Notes: generated from the letters alone by a model not told the origin. A DNA stretch of 64,000 nucleotides from Neoceratodus forsteri (GCA_016271365.2 CM028129.1:1009249501-1009313500), one strand, 5' to 3'; counted from the stretch's first letter, positions 42,265 to 53,390 are shown. Numbers and translations: made by a program.

Positions 42265-44130
42265 ATGTCGAGAGTTAAACCTTCAGCTTCTCTCTTCTGT
42301 CACTGTTGCTGCAGAAAGAAGATCGCATCCAACGACGACCACTCTGTGTGTGTTTGCTGTCTTGGGTCTGATCAAGACGCCTTGGACTGTTAGCTCTACC
42401 AACAGTTTAACCAAACCACCCTTAGGTGATGGCAGAAAGGCTCTCCATATCTTCATGGAACAACAGGTAGCCAGCTCCAAGCCAGGGGCCTCCGGGGTGC
42501 CGGCCAGCCAGTCACCCTCTGGGTCCAAGAGCTCCAAGTCCTCCCATGCCAAAGACAGGTCCACTGAGAAAAGTCATAAAAAAGACCAGGATTGGGACAG
42601 CTCTCCCCGGCGGCCATCCTGTTCCCTGGTGGCCTCTCCAGGGGTTCTTCGTCAGCGGCAGCTCTCCCGACAGAGACCTGGTGCCCAGGTCCTGGTTCAC
42701 TCCAGAACCATACAAACAGCCTCTCCATTTGAGTCTCAAGGCACTCAGTCGTCAACTTCTGGGTCGTCGGCCCCTCCTCCATCGACAATGGGCTCACCAT
42801 CAACGAGGGCCTCCTTGAAACCCGACCCTTCCCAGTCGAAAGCTATAGGCTCGGGTGTGCAATCCGGTCTGACAACAACAATGTCATTGACCCCTCCTCT
42901 GGCGACCATGGACTTGGAATGAAGTTCTAGTCTGCTTTACTAATGTGATTGTTGAGCAGTTTGCGGCCTTTGTCGTTGGCCCGGGGAGCCAGCTCAAGGA
43001 CTGTGAATGGCTCATCCGATGCCAGACCCTGATAGAGGTCGACAAGGAATACCAGCCTGACCTCATACTCCCTGATGAGGTAGAGGAGGTAGGCGAGAAA
43101 GAGCAGTATTGCACTTTAGATAAGTCCACTGCCTCCTCTGTCAGTGAAGAAATCTGTCAAGCATACCCTCAGGTCTCTGCCTGAGGATGCTTCATTCATC
43201 AACATTGAGGCAGCTGTCTTCCGCTATAGCGTTTCAGACAGAAGAGGAGGATGCCACCTGGAAGGACCTGGCGGATTACCTGGAGATCCCAGAATCTCCC
43301 TCAAAGATTGTTCCTTCCATGCTTCCAGCCCTCAGGAATGCTACCATGACAGTCTGGCACAGACCAGATATGGTGCCAGTTATGCCCCGTAGAGCTGATA
43401 AGCTCTACAGTGCCCCTCAGAGCATTCCTTACTTGGCTGTCCAGCCTGAAACTGACTCAGTGGTCATCAAGGCGGCACGACAGGTCTAAGATGCCCAAGC
43501 ACTTTAGTTCCTTGCCTCTGGACAAAGAATCCCACAGGATAGATCTCTGGGGCAAAAGGGCATATGCTTCCTCTATCTTTGGCCTGAGGACAGCAAATTA
43601 CCTGTCTCGGATGGTGAAGTTCCAGAACACCAATGCCAGAAAGGGCAAGACAGCTGCCCAAAACCTTCCTGATGTTGCCCAGAAACAGCAATTGCTCCAT
43701 TGCTTCCAAACCACAGAGGATGCTGGGAGGCATCTTAGAGCCATCTACAATTTAATTGATACTATTGCTAGGGCGGTGGCCACTGGCATCTGCCTCCATG
43801 GCATTCATGGCTAAGGGTTTTTGGGTTTGCCTCTGATGTGCAAAAGAAGGTGCTAAACAACCCTTTTAATGGCACTAAACTATTTGGTTCGGATGTCCAG
43901 GACATCATTAACAATCTGCAGCCCCCAGGTGCGGCCATTAAGTACATCCATTCCCTCAACCACACTCAACAGCATGGTAAGGAGCACCCTACTTTTCGTA
44001 AGCAAGTTAACAGACCAGGCTCCAGCTCCTGCCCTCAGGGCAAACGCAGAGCCCAGCCCTCCTTGCCTGCTTCCTCCCATACTGGAGCGGCAGCCAAGCA
44101 TCCCAGGACTGACAGCCTCCTCTGCGGACC
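42265..44130 (+). pseudogene. DIRS gamma2 Gag
   Basis: The leader frame enters Gag at about 42,265. The knuckle near 42,344-42,400 reads CVCCLGSDQDALDC then TAG and TAC: the His is Gln (CAA) and the final CX2C cysteine is lost next to a stop. The Ser/Pro-rich middle (42,430-42,920) and acidic segment (43,000-43,130) precede the C-terminal region with RAYASSIFGLRTANYLSRM (43,558) and NPFNGTKLFGSDVQDIINNL (43,860-43,920), the LFG box typical of DIRS Gag. Frames change at least four times. Confidence 0.75.
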
Positions 44131-44790
44131 CTTGTCTGCTTGCCACACCCCCTCCTCTAGTCCAGACCCAGGAGGTGGTGGTCCTTGGTCAGTTTTCCCT
44201 CCATCTGAGTCATTGGAAAGCCATAACATCAGATGACTGGATCCTGCAAATCATAAGAGTACGATCATACACTGGAACTCATCCAGCAGCCTCCAGATAT
44301 CCCCCCCCGGCTCATCTGTCTGGGAAGCAGTGCAGTCTCTCCTGTGCATGCAGGCGATAGAACGGGTGCCACAGAGGCAGAGAAACCAGGGCTTCTATTC
44401 AAGATTCTTCCTGGTTCCCAAAATGACCGGAGATCTGAGGCTAGTCTTGGATCTGAAAGACCTCAGTCTTTTATCTCCAGTATAAAAAGTTCCGAATGGT
44501 AACCTTACCAGGCCTGTTCCCCCTCCTCAAGTCCGGGGACTGGCTTTGCTCACTGGACCTGCAGGACACCCACCTGCACACTGCAGTCTTCCCTCCTCAA
44601 AGGTTTCTCCACTTTGCCTTTCAGGGAAAACATTACCAGTTCAAGGTATTGCCCTTTGACTTTCTGCGCTGTGTCTCTTCACCAAGTGCGTAGAAGCAGT
44701 CACAGCAGTTCTCAGAAGAGAGGGTCTGTATGTCTTTCCATACCTGGATGACTGGCTTCTCAAGGCTCTGTCTAGGGAGCCACTGATCTT
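44131..44790 (+). pseudogene. DIRS gamma2 RT, N-terminal part
   Basis: Fragments in shifting frames: SDDWILQII (44,232), FKIP/RFFLVPKMTGDLRLVLDLKDL (44,400-44,465), GDWLCSLDLQDTHLH (44,538-44,580), a HYQFKVLPF box (44,632), and the intact catalytic box YLDD at 44,741-44,752. It ends at LSREPLILL, where gamma3 begins. Confidence 0.75.
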
Positions 44791-45094
44791 ACTTCGCGAA
44801 GGTACCTGCAGTAGGTCATCACATACAGGACTGTGCCCCCTGGCATCAGGACCGCACGGCAAACTTTTCCAGCAGTGCCTGGCAGGGGACCGCCCACCCA
44901 TCACGTGATCGATGTCAGCGTGACTCTATATAGTGGGTGGTCTCTATGCCCGCTTTCCAGCTCCTTCCCACTGCCTACCTGCGCTATCAATGCTATTGTG
45001 CAAACATTGTTCAGTCGATTGCCATTTTCGCTTTTATTTCTCGGAGACTTCTCAATTTACATTTCGTTTGTCTTCTCCACCTCTGACAGCGAAG
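44791..45094 (+). repeat. gamma3 left terminus and leader
   Basis: About 300 non-coding bases including GGTCATCACATACAGG and ACCCATCACGTGATCG, then CTATATAGTGGGTGG, a possible TATA-like promoter element for the transcript. Position and composition match the left terminus of gamma1. The inverted partner would lie beyond 64,000. Confidence 0.6.
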
Positions 45095-45114
45095 ATAAAT
45101 TTATTTTATTTATT

Positions 45115-46088
45115 TAGTTTTTGTTTACCGGGTAAGTACACTAGTCATAATGACTATTTTCAGGCATGACCCGGAAGGATACAGTATAATACAACAACAA
45201 AACATAACAATTTATAAAAAATAGCTTTGAGGGATACCAATTATACAGTGAACAAAGTAGGTAAGGAAAAATAGGCAATTGCATCAAAAGCATTACACCA
45301 GAATTCATAAATAGATTTACATTAAATGAACAATAGTGATGCAGGAAGGAAAGAAGCAATGCTGAAAAGTAGACAGGATGGACACAGAGAATTGAGGAAG
45401 ACGAGTTTTTGAGATGGAACTGAAAACTAAGGGTGTATGTGGTGTCAGGTATATGTTGCGAGACAAAAGTGCAGGAAAGTGCTAGTATTGAAGAAGCAAG
45501 GGTCAAAAGGTAAGTAGGTAGGGGCTAAGGTGGGGGTTGAAACAGGAGCATTTCTTTGCTGAGATAAGGTACTTGCGTAGCTCCATCTTAAAGGTATTGT
45601 GAGAGGGAACAAGGTGCACAGTTAAAGGGAGGGAGTTCCAGTATTGGGGAGCTAGAACAGCAAATGCACTTGCACCTTTAGAAGAAATGTGCCTAGGGAT
45701 ATAGACAAGGGACTTGTCCACAGAGCGCAAGCCATAGTTTGAGGGCTGTTTGAGAAAGTACTCCGCAAGGGGCTTAGGAGTTTGCGATCTGATGATACTG
45801 TCAATAACAGAGCAAAGAAGGTTGAGCCTTGACGCATTTGGTGGCAGCCAACTCTGGTCCCATTAGAGGAGACAGTGGCATTTTAGCCGGTGGGCAGAGG
45901 AAGCCTAGTGATAAATGTTGCTGCAGGTGATGTCCCACTTGTGTAGACTTGACTTAGATAAAGCAGTATAGGTGGCGACGCCATAGGTAAGTGGAGGAAG
46001 GAGAATGCCAAGAGCTATGGCTAGCCTGGTAGAGGGGGTTAGCACATAGCTAGTGCGATAGGCAATTCCCAGCTTGGTGTTCACAGAT
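45115..46088 (-). pseudogene. L2-like ORF2 C-terminus and 3' UTR
   Basis: After alpha4 the frame goes on: SVNTKLGIAYRTSYVLTPSTRLAIALGILLPPLTYG (46,090-45,970), and then the C-terminal box FAVLAPQYWNSLPLTVHLVPS-TFKMELRKYL (45,665-45,560). The 3' UTR follows down to 45,115. It shares the terminal 120 bases with the fragment at 19,060. Confidence 0.85.
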
Positions 46089-46259
46089 TCAAACAACATG
46101 AAGTCTTGCTGTATTCTGACAATTGCAGTTAGCTCCAGCCTTTGAACTGCCCCGGAGAGTATAGGGTTAAATTTCTATGCAGGGCATAGAACGTTGAGCT
46201 TGAGCTCTGTTGAAGACTCTGTCTGCAGTACTTTGAATCCAGACCATCAGATTCTTTAC
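46089..46259 (+). repeat. Left inverted terminal repeat of alpha4
   Basis: Inverse match at 51,481-51,640. It carries the alpha4 variant GACAATTGCAGTTAGCTCC and GAGTATAGGGTTAAATTTC. Confidence 0.9.
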
Positions 46260-46613
46260 TCCGCTTCATTTAACAGTTGCTCCGGAGATTTCTCCTGTTG
46301 CTCAGTTCAAAGACTCGGTTAAAGTCTCGGTTTTCGAAATTATTTTACCGTGATTTGGTTCACTCTGTCTGCGGTACAGTAAGTACTTAGTGTTTTTGGA
46401 TTGTGGAAATTGTATAACTCCCGATCGGTTCGGCTGAACCAATCCTTTAGGTCTTTTGATTTAGTCATTTTAGTGTGTGGTTACCAGTTCTTATCGGTTT
46501 AAAAAAACCGTGTCTTTAGCGTTTTTTTCAAACACCAGCAACACGGTTAGAAACTGATAAGAGAGTCTTGTCTGGCGGTTGCCGAAAAAAGGGTACGTTT
46601 GGTTAGGTTGGCC

Positions 46614-47972
46614 ATGTCTGAGAAACCCAAGAAAAAAACTGGGCCCACTGGGTTTCAGCATTGCAGTGAGTGTGGGGAGGTCTTTGCTAAGGCCGATCTG
46701 CACACCACCTGTGTTTACTGTCTGGAGTTTGACCACCTCGATTCAGACTGCCAAATATGTAAGAATTTTCCCAAGTCTACCCTGGATAAGAGATTAGGTA
46801 GACTTAGGGAGAACGAGGCCGAGAAATCCGCTAACCCGGAAGGCCAGCCCGGTTTGGTTACTACCAAACCAGAAGGAGTGCCCTCTGACCAGGGTGATAA
46901 TTCTTCAGGCAAGAGGACAGCCGATCCTGAGGGGTCAGTTCCTACAAAAAGGAAAAGAAAGGGAAAATCTGCCGGTTCGGATCCAGAACTCCATGTTCCG
47001 ACCACGGAAGAAATTGCCTGAGCGATTCGGATTGTGGAATCGCTTTGTCCAGTTCTGACTGATCCGGTCCCAGTCGGTAGGGGTTTGGTCGGTTCCTCCG
47101 GTTCAGGATTATGCTCCTGAAGATTTTTATGAACCGGATTTTGAGGAGGGGGACTGTGAACAATGTGAGGATTATGATGATGAGTGCTTAGAAAGTCTGG
47201 ATGTGCCTACAGAACCGGACATCTCCCCAAACAGACCTTCTGGTGTTTCCTCCCCACTTTCTGTTTTACAGGAAAAGTGGCAGAAACCCTCCAGCCTCCT
47301 ATGGAGGAGGCTGTGCAGGACCAAGAAGAGCCTGACTCTGTTGAAATGATGGATATCCCAGAGTCTAAGAGACTGTCTATTCACCTTCACAAGTCTTTTG
47401 AGAAGCAGACTCAAAACATTCTAAAGTCTCCTAACTCTATACCTCCTGTGGACAGAAGGATGGACAAGAGGTATACTCTGTCAGGCTCAGATATGGAGTT
47501 TCTTTATCAGCAATGCAGCCATGTTGGGGTAGTGCAGGCTGCAGCCTGTGACAGGGCAGGCATTCCCTTGGCTTCACACCCCCCAGATAGAGACTCCAGG
47601 AAGTTGGATGCCATGGCAAAGAAACAGTACATGGCATCCTCTTTGGGACTCAGGCAGGCTACTTATATGGCCTATACAGCCAGGTACCAGAAGTCCAGAT
47701 GGGACACTGTACTAGCACTGGCTAAGCAGGCTTCCCCCCAGCTGGCCAAGGAGCTGGAGGGGGTGGCTGCTGATGAGATCGAGACATCCAAGGTTCAGTT
47801 TCATGCTGCTGTGGACTCCAGTGATGTGTCATCAAGAGTCATGGCTACATCTGTGGCTCTTCGGAGAATAGCTTGGCTCAGATGTACTAGCCTTTCACAG
47901 GACACCCAGGCTAAGGCCATGGATTTCCCTGTGGTGGGTAATTCTTTGGGGAGCAGACAGAGAATTACATGA
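46614..47972 (+). pseudogene. DIRS alpha4 Gag
   Basis: The start is at 46,614 (MSEKPKKKTGPTG), the best-kept alpha start. An unbroken frame runs to a TGA at 47,019 and includes HCSECG and the knuckle CVYCLEFDHLDSDCQIC (CX2CX4HX4CX2C, about 46,713-46,763). After a short damaged stretch (47,020-47,180), 47,184-47,972 is open, with AKKQYMASSLGLRQATYMAY and VALRRIAWLRCTSLSQDTQAK. It ends SRQRIT and TGA at 47,970, overlapping the ATG at 47,969 of the RT frame. Confidence 0.85.
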
Positions 47973-50002
47973 AGAAAATTGATGAATAGAGGACCACTTA
48001 CAGGAGTGCACAGGCCAAGGAAAGGCAAGCAACTCCTCAAAGGCAGCAAGGCAGGGGCAGGCCTTTTCACAGGCCTTCTACCAAGCGCAGGCCTCTTCTC
48101 CCTTTTCCCAGAGAGGGTTCTTTAGAGGGACAGGCAGAAGGGGGATGAGTAGGGTTGCATCCACCCCTCAGCCTAAGGCTCCTGCCAAGCAGACATCCTC
48201 AGGTCGACTCCCCCATACCAGTAGGAGGCAGGATGGCTTACTTCATCCAGGACTGGAAGTCTGTGTCCTAGAAGTGGTAAGCTAGGGACTGGTCCTCAGC
48301 TTCAACAGATTTCCAAAGTTGAGGCCCAGATCTTTTCCACCTGCAAGCACCTCCGAATCCCTTGCCTTGCAAGCACAGGTTTCATCTCTGTTGGCTCTAA
48401 GGGCCATAGAGAGGGTGCCTTACCTACACAAGGGCATAGGTCTGTACTCCAGGTACTTCCTTACCCCAAAAAAGACAGAGGAGTGGCGACCCATCCTGGA
48501 TTTAAGATATCTGAACAAGCATCTGTTAAAACCAAAGTTCAAAATAGTGACTCTGGGAATAATTCTTCCCTCTCTAAGGCCAGGGGACTGGCTAGCCTCC
48601 TTGGACCTCGAGGATGCCTATTTTCACATTCCCATCAGGTGCTCCCACAGAAAGTACCCCAGGTTCAAAATTGCCTTCAGGCCATTATTAGTTCAGAGCA
48701 ATGCCCTTTGGCCTAACATCAGCTCCAAGGGTGTTCACAAAGTGCCTGGCAATAGTGGTGGCCTTTTTAAGAAGGAAGAAGATTGCAGTGTTTCCATATC
48801 TGGACAACTGGCTCATTGTGGGACAGTCCCCAACCAAGTCAAGTCAGACCTCCAAGTGACCCAGCAAGTGCTCACTTCCTTGGGGTTTCTTTTCAACCTT
48901 TCCAAGTCAGTTCTCGAACCTGTACAGCTTCTCACTTTTATAGGAGCAGAGCTGGATACAGTCAAGGCAAGAGCTTTTCTTCCCATGCAGAGGGTTACAG
49001 CCATTTCAGCGCTGGCCTCCTCTTTCCGCCTTCTGGTCTCTCAACCAGCAAGGCAGTTCCTTCAGCTTTTGGGTCACATGGCAGCTTCTACAGCAGCGGT
49101 CCAAGGAGCCAGGTTTCAAATGAGGGACATTTAGTTCCATCTGAGGTCCTTCTGGTCCCAAAAGAAGGATCCTCTTACCAGACTAGTTCCAGTGACTCTG
49201 ACTCTGATCCAGGCACTTCAGTGGTGGCAGGATCAGAACAATCTCAGGCAATGGGTTCCTTTCGTCAATCAGCCCCACTCTGTGGTCCTTATCACAGATG
49301 CTTCTCTCTTGGGGTGGGGAGCCCATCTCGGGGCTCTCACAGCCCAGGGCCAGTGGTCCCATCAAGAGTCCCTCCTGCATATCAGTCTTTTGGAGCTCAG
49401 GGCAGTGTTCCTGGCTCTGCAAGCCTTCTCTCAGTCAGTGCAGAACAAGGTGGTACAGGTCAGGACAGATACCACCACCATGTGGTACATCAACAAGCAG
49501 GGAGGCACTCGGTCCATGGCCTTGTGCATGAAAGCCATGAAACTTTGGTCACTGGCTTACTCTCTGCAGACATCCTTAGCTGCAGTTCACCTTCCCGGGA
49601 AATGACAATATGATAGCAGATGCACTGAGCAGAATCTCCCAGGGCCATCACGAATGGTCTCTGGATCCCCTGGTGCTAGAAGTGATTTTTTCAAGGTGGG
49701 GAACTCTAGAGATAGATCTCTTTGCAGCCCTGGACAATCACCAACTTCATCTGTTTTGTTGCAGACCTCCAGTACTGGGGTCAGTCCCTCTGTATGCTCT
49801 GGCTCTGAACTGGGAAGGGAAATTCCTCTATGCCTTCCCTCCTTTTCCTCTGTTGTTCAAAGTTCTGGTTAAAATGAGGTCACAATCCTGCAAACTAATT
49901 CTTATTGCTTCAGACTGGGCCAGGCAGCCATGGTATCCCCTGCTGCTGTCCCTAGCAGTCCATCTTCCCCCCTGTCTCTTCCCAGGAAGTGCAATCTGTT
50001 AA
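47969..50002 (+). pseudogene. DIRS alpha4 RT-RNase H-methyltransferase
   Basis: It starts MKKIDE at the ATGA overlap, then is broken at 47,988. RT from about 48,200: open frame 48,319-49,134 with SRYFLTPKKTEEWRPILDLRYLNKHLLK and WLASLDLEDAYFHIPI. The catalytic box at 48,797-48,808 reads YLDN (AAC at 48,806). RNase H at 49,280-49,605 has ITDASLLGWGAH, LLELRAVFLAL, VRTDTTTMWYINKQGG (Asn of the DNT position lost) and a stop after HLPGK. MT at 49,610-50,002 has IDLFAALDNHQLHLFCCRP and YAFPPFPLLFKVL. Indels occur at about 48,700, 49,605 and 49,970. Confidence 0.85.
48783..49613 (+). other. 276-codon -1 frame overlapping alpha4 RT/RNase H
   Basis: An open register one base before the RT frame, Ser/Gly/Pro-rich. 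It matches the alpha2 440-codon frame block by block (for example PPSGLSTSKA, HHVVHQQAGRHS, SPSREM). The frame closes at the indel near 49,605 that also breaks RNase H. Confidence 0.5.
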
Positions 50003-51082
50003 CCTCATCTCAGGGGAGGATTTGGTACCCCAATCTTTGGTCCCTCAATCTCAAGGCATGGCTCTTGAAGAGTTAGAATATGCAGATTTGCATCTGTCCC
50101 AAGGGGTTCTGGACATTCTCAAAGCATCTCGAAAGCCTGCCACCAGAAAAATGTACAACTCCAAATGGAAAAGATTCAGCATTTGGTGTTCCAAGAAGCA
50201 TATATCCCCAGACACTGCTGAATTGTCTACAGTTCTGGATTATATGGTTCATCTTAATGGTCTAGGCCTCAGACCAGCTACTCTCAAGGTACATTTGTCA
50301 GCTGTTTCTGCTTTTCTGTCAGTGGGAAAGCCTTCCTCTCTGTCATCTCATCCTGTATTCTGTAAATTTTTCAAAGGATTGCTTCATACCAATCCTCCTT
50401 TTAGGGATCCTGCTCCTGCCTGGGATTTGAATGTCTGCATTGCTCAGCTTATGCAACCCCCTTTTGAGCCTATGTCCTCAGCAGAGCTCAAGTACTTGAC
50501 TTGGAAAACTGTGTTTTTGGTTGCTGTTACCTCTGCCAGATGTATCAGTGAATTGCAAGCTGTCAATTGAACCGGACTTCATCTTATCCCATAGGGACAA
50601 GGTGGTCCTTAGAACCAATAGGAGGTTCCTACCCAAAGTGGTTTCTGATTTCCACTTGAACCAATCCATGTCTCTTCCTGTGTTCTTCACTGATCATGCT
50701 TCCTCAGGACAGCAAAGGTTACACAGTTTAGATGTTAAAAGAGCCCTTAGTTACTACATAGAACGTACAAAGGGTGACAGGTTTGACTCCCTCCAGTTGG
50801 TCCTCACTTATGGGGAAGTAGGTAAGGGCAAACCTGCCACCAAGAGAATTATTGCCAGGTGGATTGTGTCCTATATCCAATTCTGTTATGAGAAACTGGG
50901 AAAAATTCCACTAGAGGTACAGCTGCATCTCTAGCTGCGGCCAGGGATATTCCCTTGTTAGAAATTTGCCAAGCAGCCACCTGGAAAACAGTTCATACCT
51001 TCAAGCATTACTCCCTGGATATCCAGACTCGGAGTGATGCTAGATTTGGCGCAGCAGTGCTTCAGAGCGTATTCCCAAAGTA
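49989..51082 (+). pseudogene. DIRS alpha4 tyrosine recombinase
   Basis: Open frame 49,989-50,570 holds the N-terminal domain (MALEELEYADLHLSQGVLDILKASRKPATRKMY, STVLDYMVHLNGLGLRPATLK) and the first catalytic Arg in VTSARCISELQA. A one-to-two-base change near 50,565 shifts frame to 50,521-50,934. About 25-28 bases are missing near 50,908, removing the His and neighbours of HxxR. The tail with AATWKTVHTFKHYSLD and LQSVFPK ends at 51,082. The nucleophile Tyr codon remains, but the enzyme cannot be active. Confidence 0.85.
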
Positions 51083-51121
51083 GGTTCTGTCCCTCCTCCT
51101 TGGAGGTACTGTTTGGTAGTC

Positions 51122-51221
51122 TGCAATTGTCAGAATACAGCAAGACTTCATGTTGTTTGAAGAAAAAATTACTCACCTTAGTAATTGTGTTTCTTCTAAT
51201 GGCGTCTTGCTGTGTTCTGAC
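51122..51221 (+). repeat. Internal complementary region of alpha4
   Basis: TGCAATTGTCAGAATACAGCAAGACTTC and TGTTGTTTGAA joined to GAAAAAATTACTCACC, then GGCGTCTTGCTGTGTTCTGAC. It has the same architecture as in alpha2 and alpha3, with alpha4's own variant bases. Confidence 0.9.
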
Positions 51222-51480
51222 CTCCCTTCCTGCCTCCCCTCTCAGAAACAGTTTTTGGGAAGTGGGTGGGCAGGTGCAGTGTTGCACCCTGTGGGGGTCT
51301 TCAGCACACTTCCTGCTGGGTGCTTTAGTTTGCTTAAGAAGAATTTGTTATGCTTTATTAGCTGTTTTTTGGGTTTCCTGACTTGAGTCTTCCTTTGGGA
51401 ACCTAGACCGTTAGTTGCCAGTTGGCTAGTAGACATTTCACAATTTCCACATTCTGATAGGTCAGTGAGTTTTTAGCTCA

Positions 51481-51679
51481 TAAGAATCTGACGGTTTGGA
51501 TTCAAAGTACTGCAGACAGAGTCTTCAACTGAGCTCGAGCTCAACGTTCTATGCCCTGCATAGAAATGTAACCCTATACTCTCCGGGGCAGTTCAAAGGC
51601 TGGAGCTAACTGCAATTGTCAGAATACAGCAAGACTCCATTAGAAGAAACACAATTACTAAGGTGAGTAATTTTTTCTT
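51481..51679 (-). repeat. Right inverted terminal repeat of alpha4
   Basis: Inverse of the left ITR to GCAAGACTCC (about 51,638), then the unique right tip ATTAGAAGAAACACAATTAC...TTTTTTCTT. Confidence 0.9.
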
Positions 51680-52812
51680 TGCATGCACTTTGTATTTGGA
51701 GATCACAGCTTAGTGATTGGTCAAGGGTAACACCAAGATATTTAAAAGAGGTCACAGATCCAACAGTGGAGCAATCCAAGATAGAGACTTTGAGATTGCT
51801 TAGGGGGTGTTTGATTTTGGAGTTGGTACCAAATAGCATAACCTGTGTCTTGGACTCATTTAAGACAAGCTTATGGTTAGCTAACCAGGTTTGTGTAAGT
51901 TGAAAGTCAGCTGAGAGCCGCAGATTTATGTCCTTTGTGCATCTGGCACTAGTGTACAGAATTATATCATCTGCATATAGAGAGGAAGTCTTTGAGAGGT
52001 TTGCCATGATGTCATTTATAAAAAAGGAGTGGGCCAAGGATGGACCCTTGGGGCACTCCAATATTCAGTGCAGCCTTGTCAGAGAAGGTAGAGTTGTACT
52101 TGATCATTTGAGTCCTGTTTGATGGGTAGCTCTCAAACAAACTTACGTTAGGCGCAAAGCTCAGTGACCGCAGGGTAGCAAGGAGGATGGAGTGGCCAAC
52201 CAGATCGAAGACTTTAGTCATATCAATGAAAATTTGAGAAGGTCAGTGTCCATGACAGATAAGGTGTCAGATGTAAATTTGAGGAGAGCAGTAGCAGTGC
52301 TGTGTCCCTTACGGAATCCATGCTGTGCAGTAGTTAGAAGGTAATTTCTCTGAAGAAATTCAATAGTTTGGGTTGCTACTAGTTTTTCAAGGATCTTAAT
52401 GGGGACTGACAGGATGGCTATGGGTCTGTAGTTGGAGGGGTCTTTGGGGTCACCTTTTTTAAAAATGGGTAACCCTTGCTATCTTCCAGATATCAGGTAC
52501 TTGGCTCTGGCAGAAAGAGAGAGAGTGAAGATCTCTGCTAGGGGAGCAGCTATAAAAGAGGCAGCTAGTTTTAGCAGCCTGGGTTCAAGGGCATCGGAGC
52601 CAGTAGCCATCATCTCTGAGATTGTACGAGAAGGATGAGGACTTCTTCACGGGTTATTGCCTTGAAATAGAAAAGGGGGACTGAGCTAACAGGAGGAGAA
52701 CTAGGAATTTGCACTACTGCGAAGGAGGAAGTAAACTAAGGTCAGAGAATTAATGATTGAAGAAATCAGCAATGGTCACAGGATCATTACAATTGATGCT
52801 ATTAAGAACCAT
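51680..52812 (-). pseudogene. L2-like ORF2, reverse transcriptase
   Basis: Starts SINCNDPVTIADFFNH (52,800-52,755), then fragments of RT0-RT3, LVGHSILLATLRSL (52,200), NIGVPQGSILGPLLF (52,065-52,020) and the catalytic FADD/YADD box SSLYADDIILYTSA (about 51,985-51,945). LNESKTQVMLFGT and FKYLGVTLDQSLSC follow (51,870-51,700). It ends LQIQSAC at 51,680, where alpha4 enters. Stops and indels near 52,640 and 52,020 show decay. Confidence 0.85.
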
Positions 52813-53390
52813 CTCGTCGGCGCAGTGGTTGGATTTCCGCTTGCGACGCCGGCGACCCGGGTTCGGGAACAGACTCGGGTCACTGGAGAGCCGGCCGGAG
52901 GGAAGGTTTGAGCATCCCACGACTGCTTGCCTTCTCCGGGGGAAGGAGGGGACGTGGCTCGGTGTCTGCTGCCCCTTCGCGGAGGCTGGGAGAGCAACAG
53001 CTTAAGCGAGCCCCACTGCACAAGGGGCGAGGTGAATGTCAGCTTGGCCTAGATGTCCATGGCACGCCACGCCCCAGGGAGAAAAGCGGAAACCCTAGCC
53101 TCCTGGTTGGCCGGATGATGGCTGCCGGCTCCTGCCGACTCGGATGCTCTGACGCCCCGGAATCCACCTCAGCAGCGCCCGGGGACTGATTGACTAGTGT
53201 GCTGGTTTCCTCCTCCTGGCGCCTCCCTCCTCGGAGGAGAGGGACCCATCCAGTGAAAGGATATGCCGGGCCACCTCTGGGTCGGCTGCGATTTGAGGTG
53301 AGTGGAAGGTGGTCAGGGCGAGGAGATCAGGGGGGCCTTGAGCAGCCGGAAGGAGAGGCAGGCCAGGGGGCAAGTAAGGAGGGAAAAAAA
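52813..53390 (+). mobile_element. Long GC-rich tRNA-derived SINE (578 bp)
   Basis: Bounded by a perfect 9-bp target duplication AAGAACCAT (52,804-52,812 and 53,391-53,399) and ending in GGGAAAAAAA. Its head has an A-box-like GGCGCAGTGGTTGG (52,820) and a B-box-like CCGGGTTCGGGAAC (52,857-52,870), so it is tRNA-derived and Pol III-type. The body is long and GC-rich for a SINE and codes for nothing convincing. A second, inverted, 5'-truncated copy is at 60,920-61,417. It lies in the L2-like ORF2, which reads through once it and one duplication are ignored. Confidence 0.85.

Larger units (their letters stand above)
41966..44790 (+). mobile_element. DIRS gamma2, 5' part (entered by gamma3)
   Basis: A close relative of gamma1, starting with a left-terminus-like sequence inside the gamma1 ICR and a leader ending CAGTTCTTTCCCGCCATC, as in gamma1 (CAGTTCTTTTCTGCCATC). 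It contains Gag and the RT up to just after the YLDD box. It then stops at about 44,790 where gamma3 begins; the rest may lie beyond the window. The left boundary is shared with the ICR and cannot be fixed. Confidence 0.75.
46089..51679 (+). mobile_element. DIRS alpha4, inserted in the L2-like LINE
   Basis: A complete 5,591-bp alpha-family element, opposite in direction to its host. It starts CAAACAACATG at 46,089 after CACAGATT and ends TTTTTTCTT at 51,679 before TGCATGC. Ignoring it and one TT restores the L2 RT frame. It has ITRs, ICR, Gag, RT, RNase H, MT and YR. It is dead: RT reads YLDN and the YR HxxR box is deleted. Confidence 0.93.
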
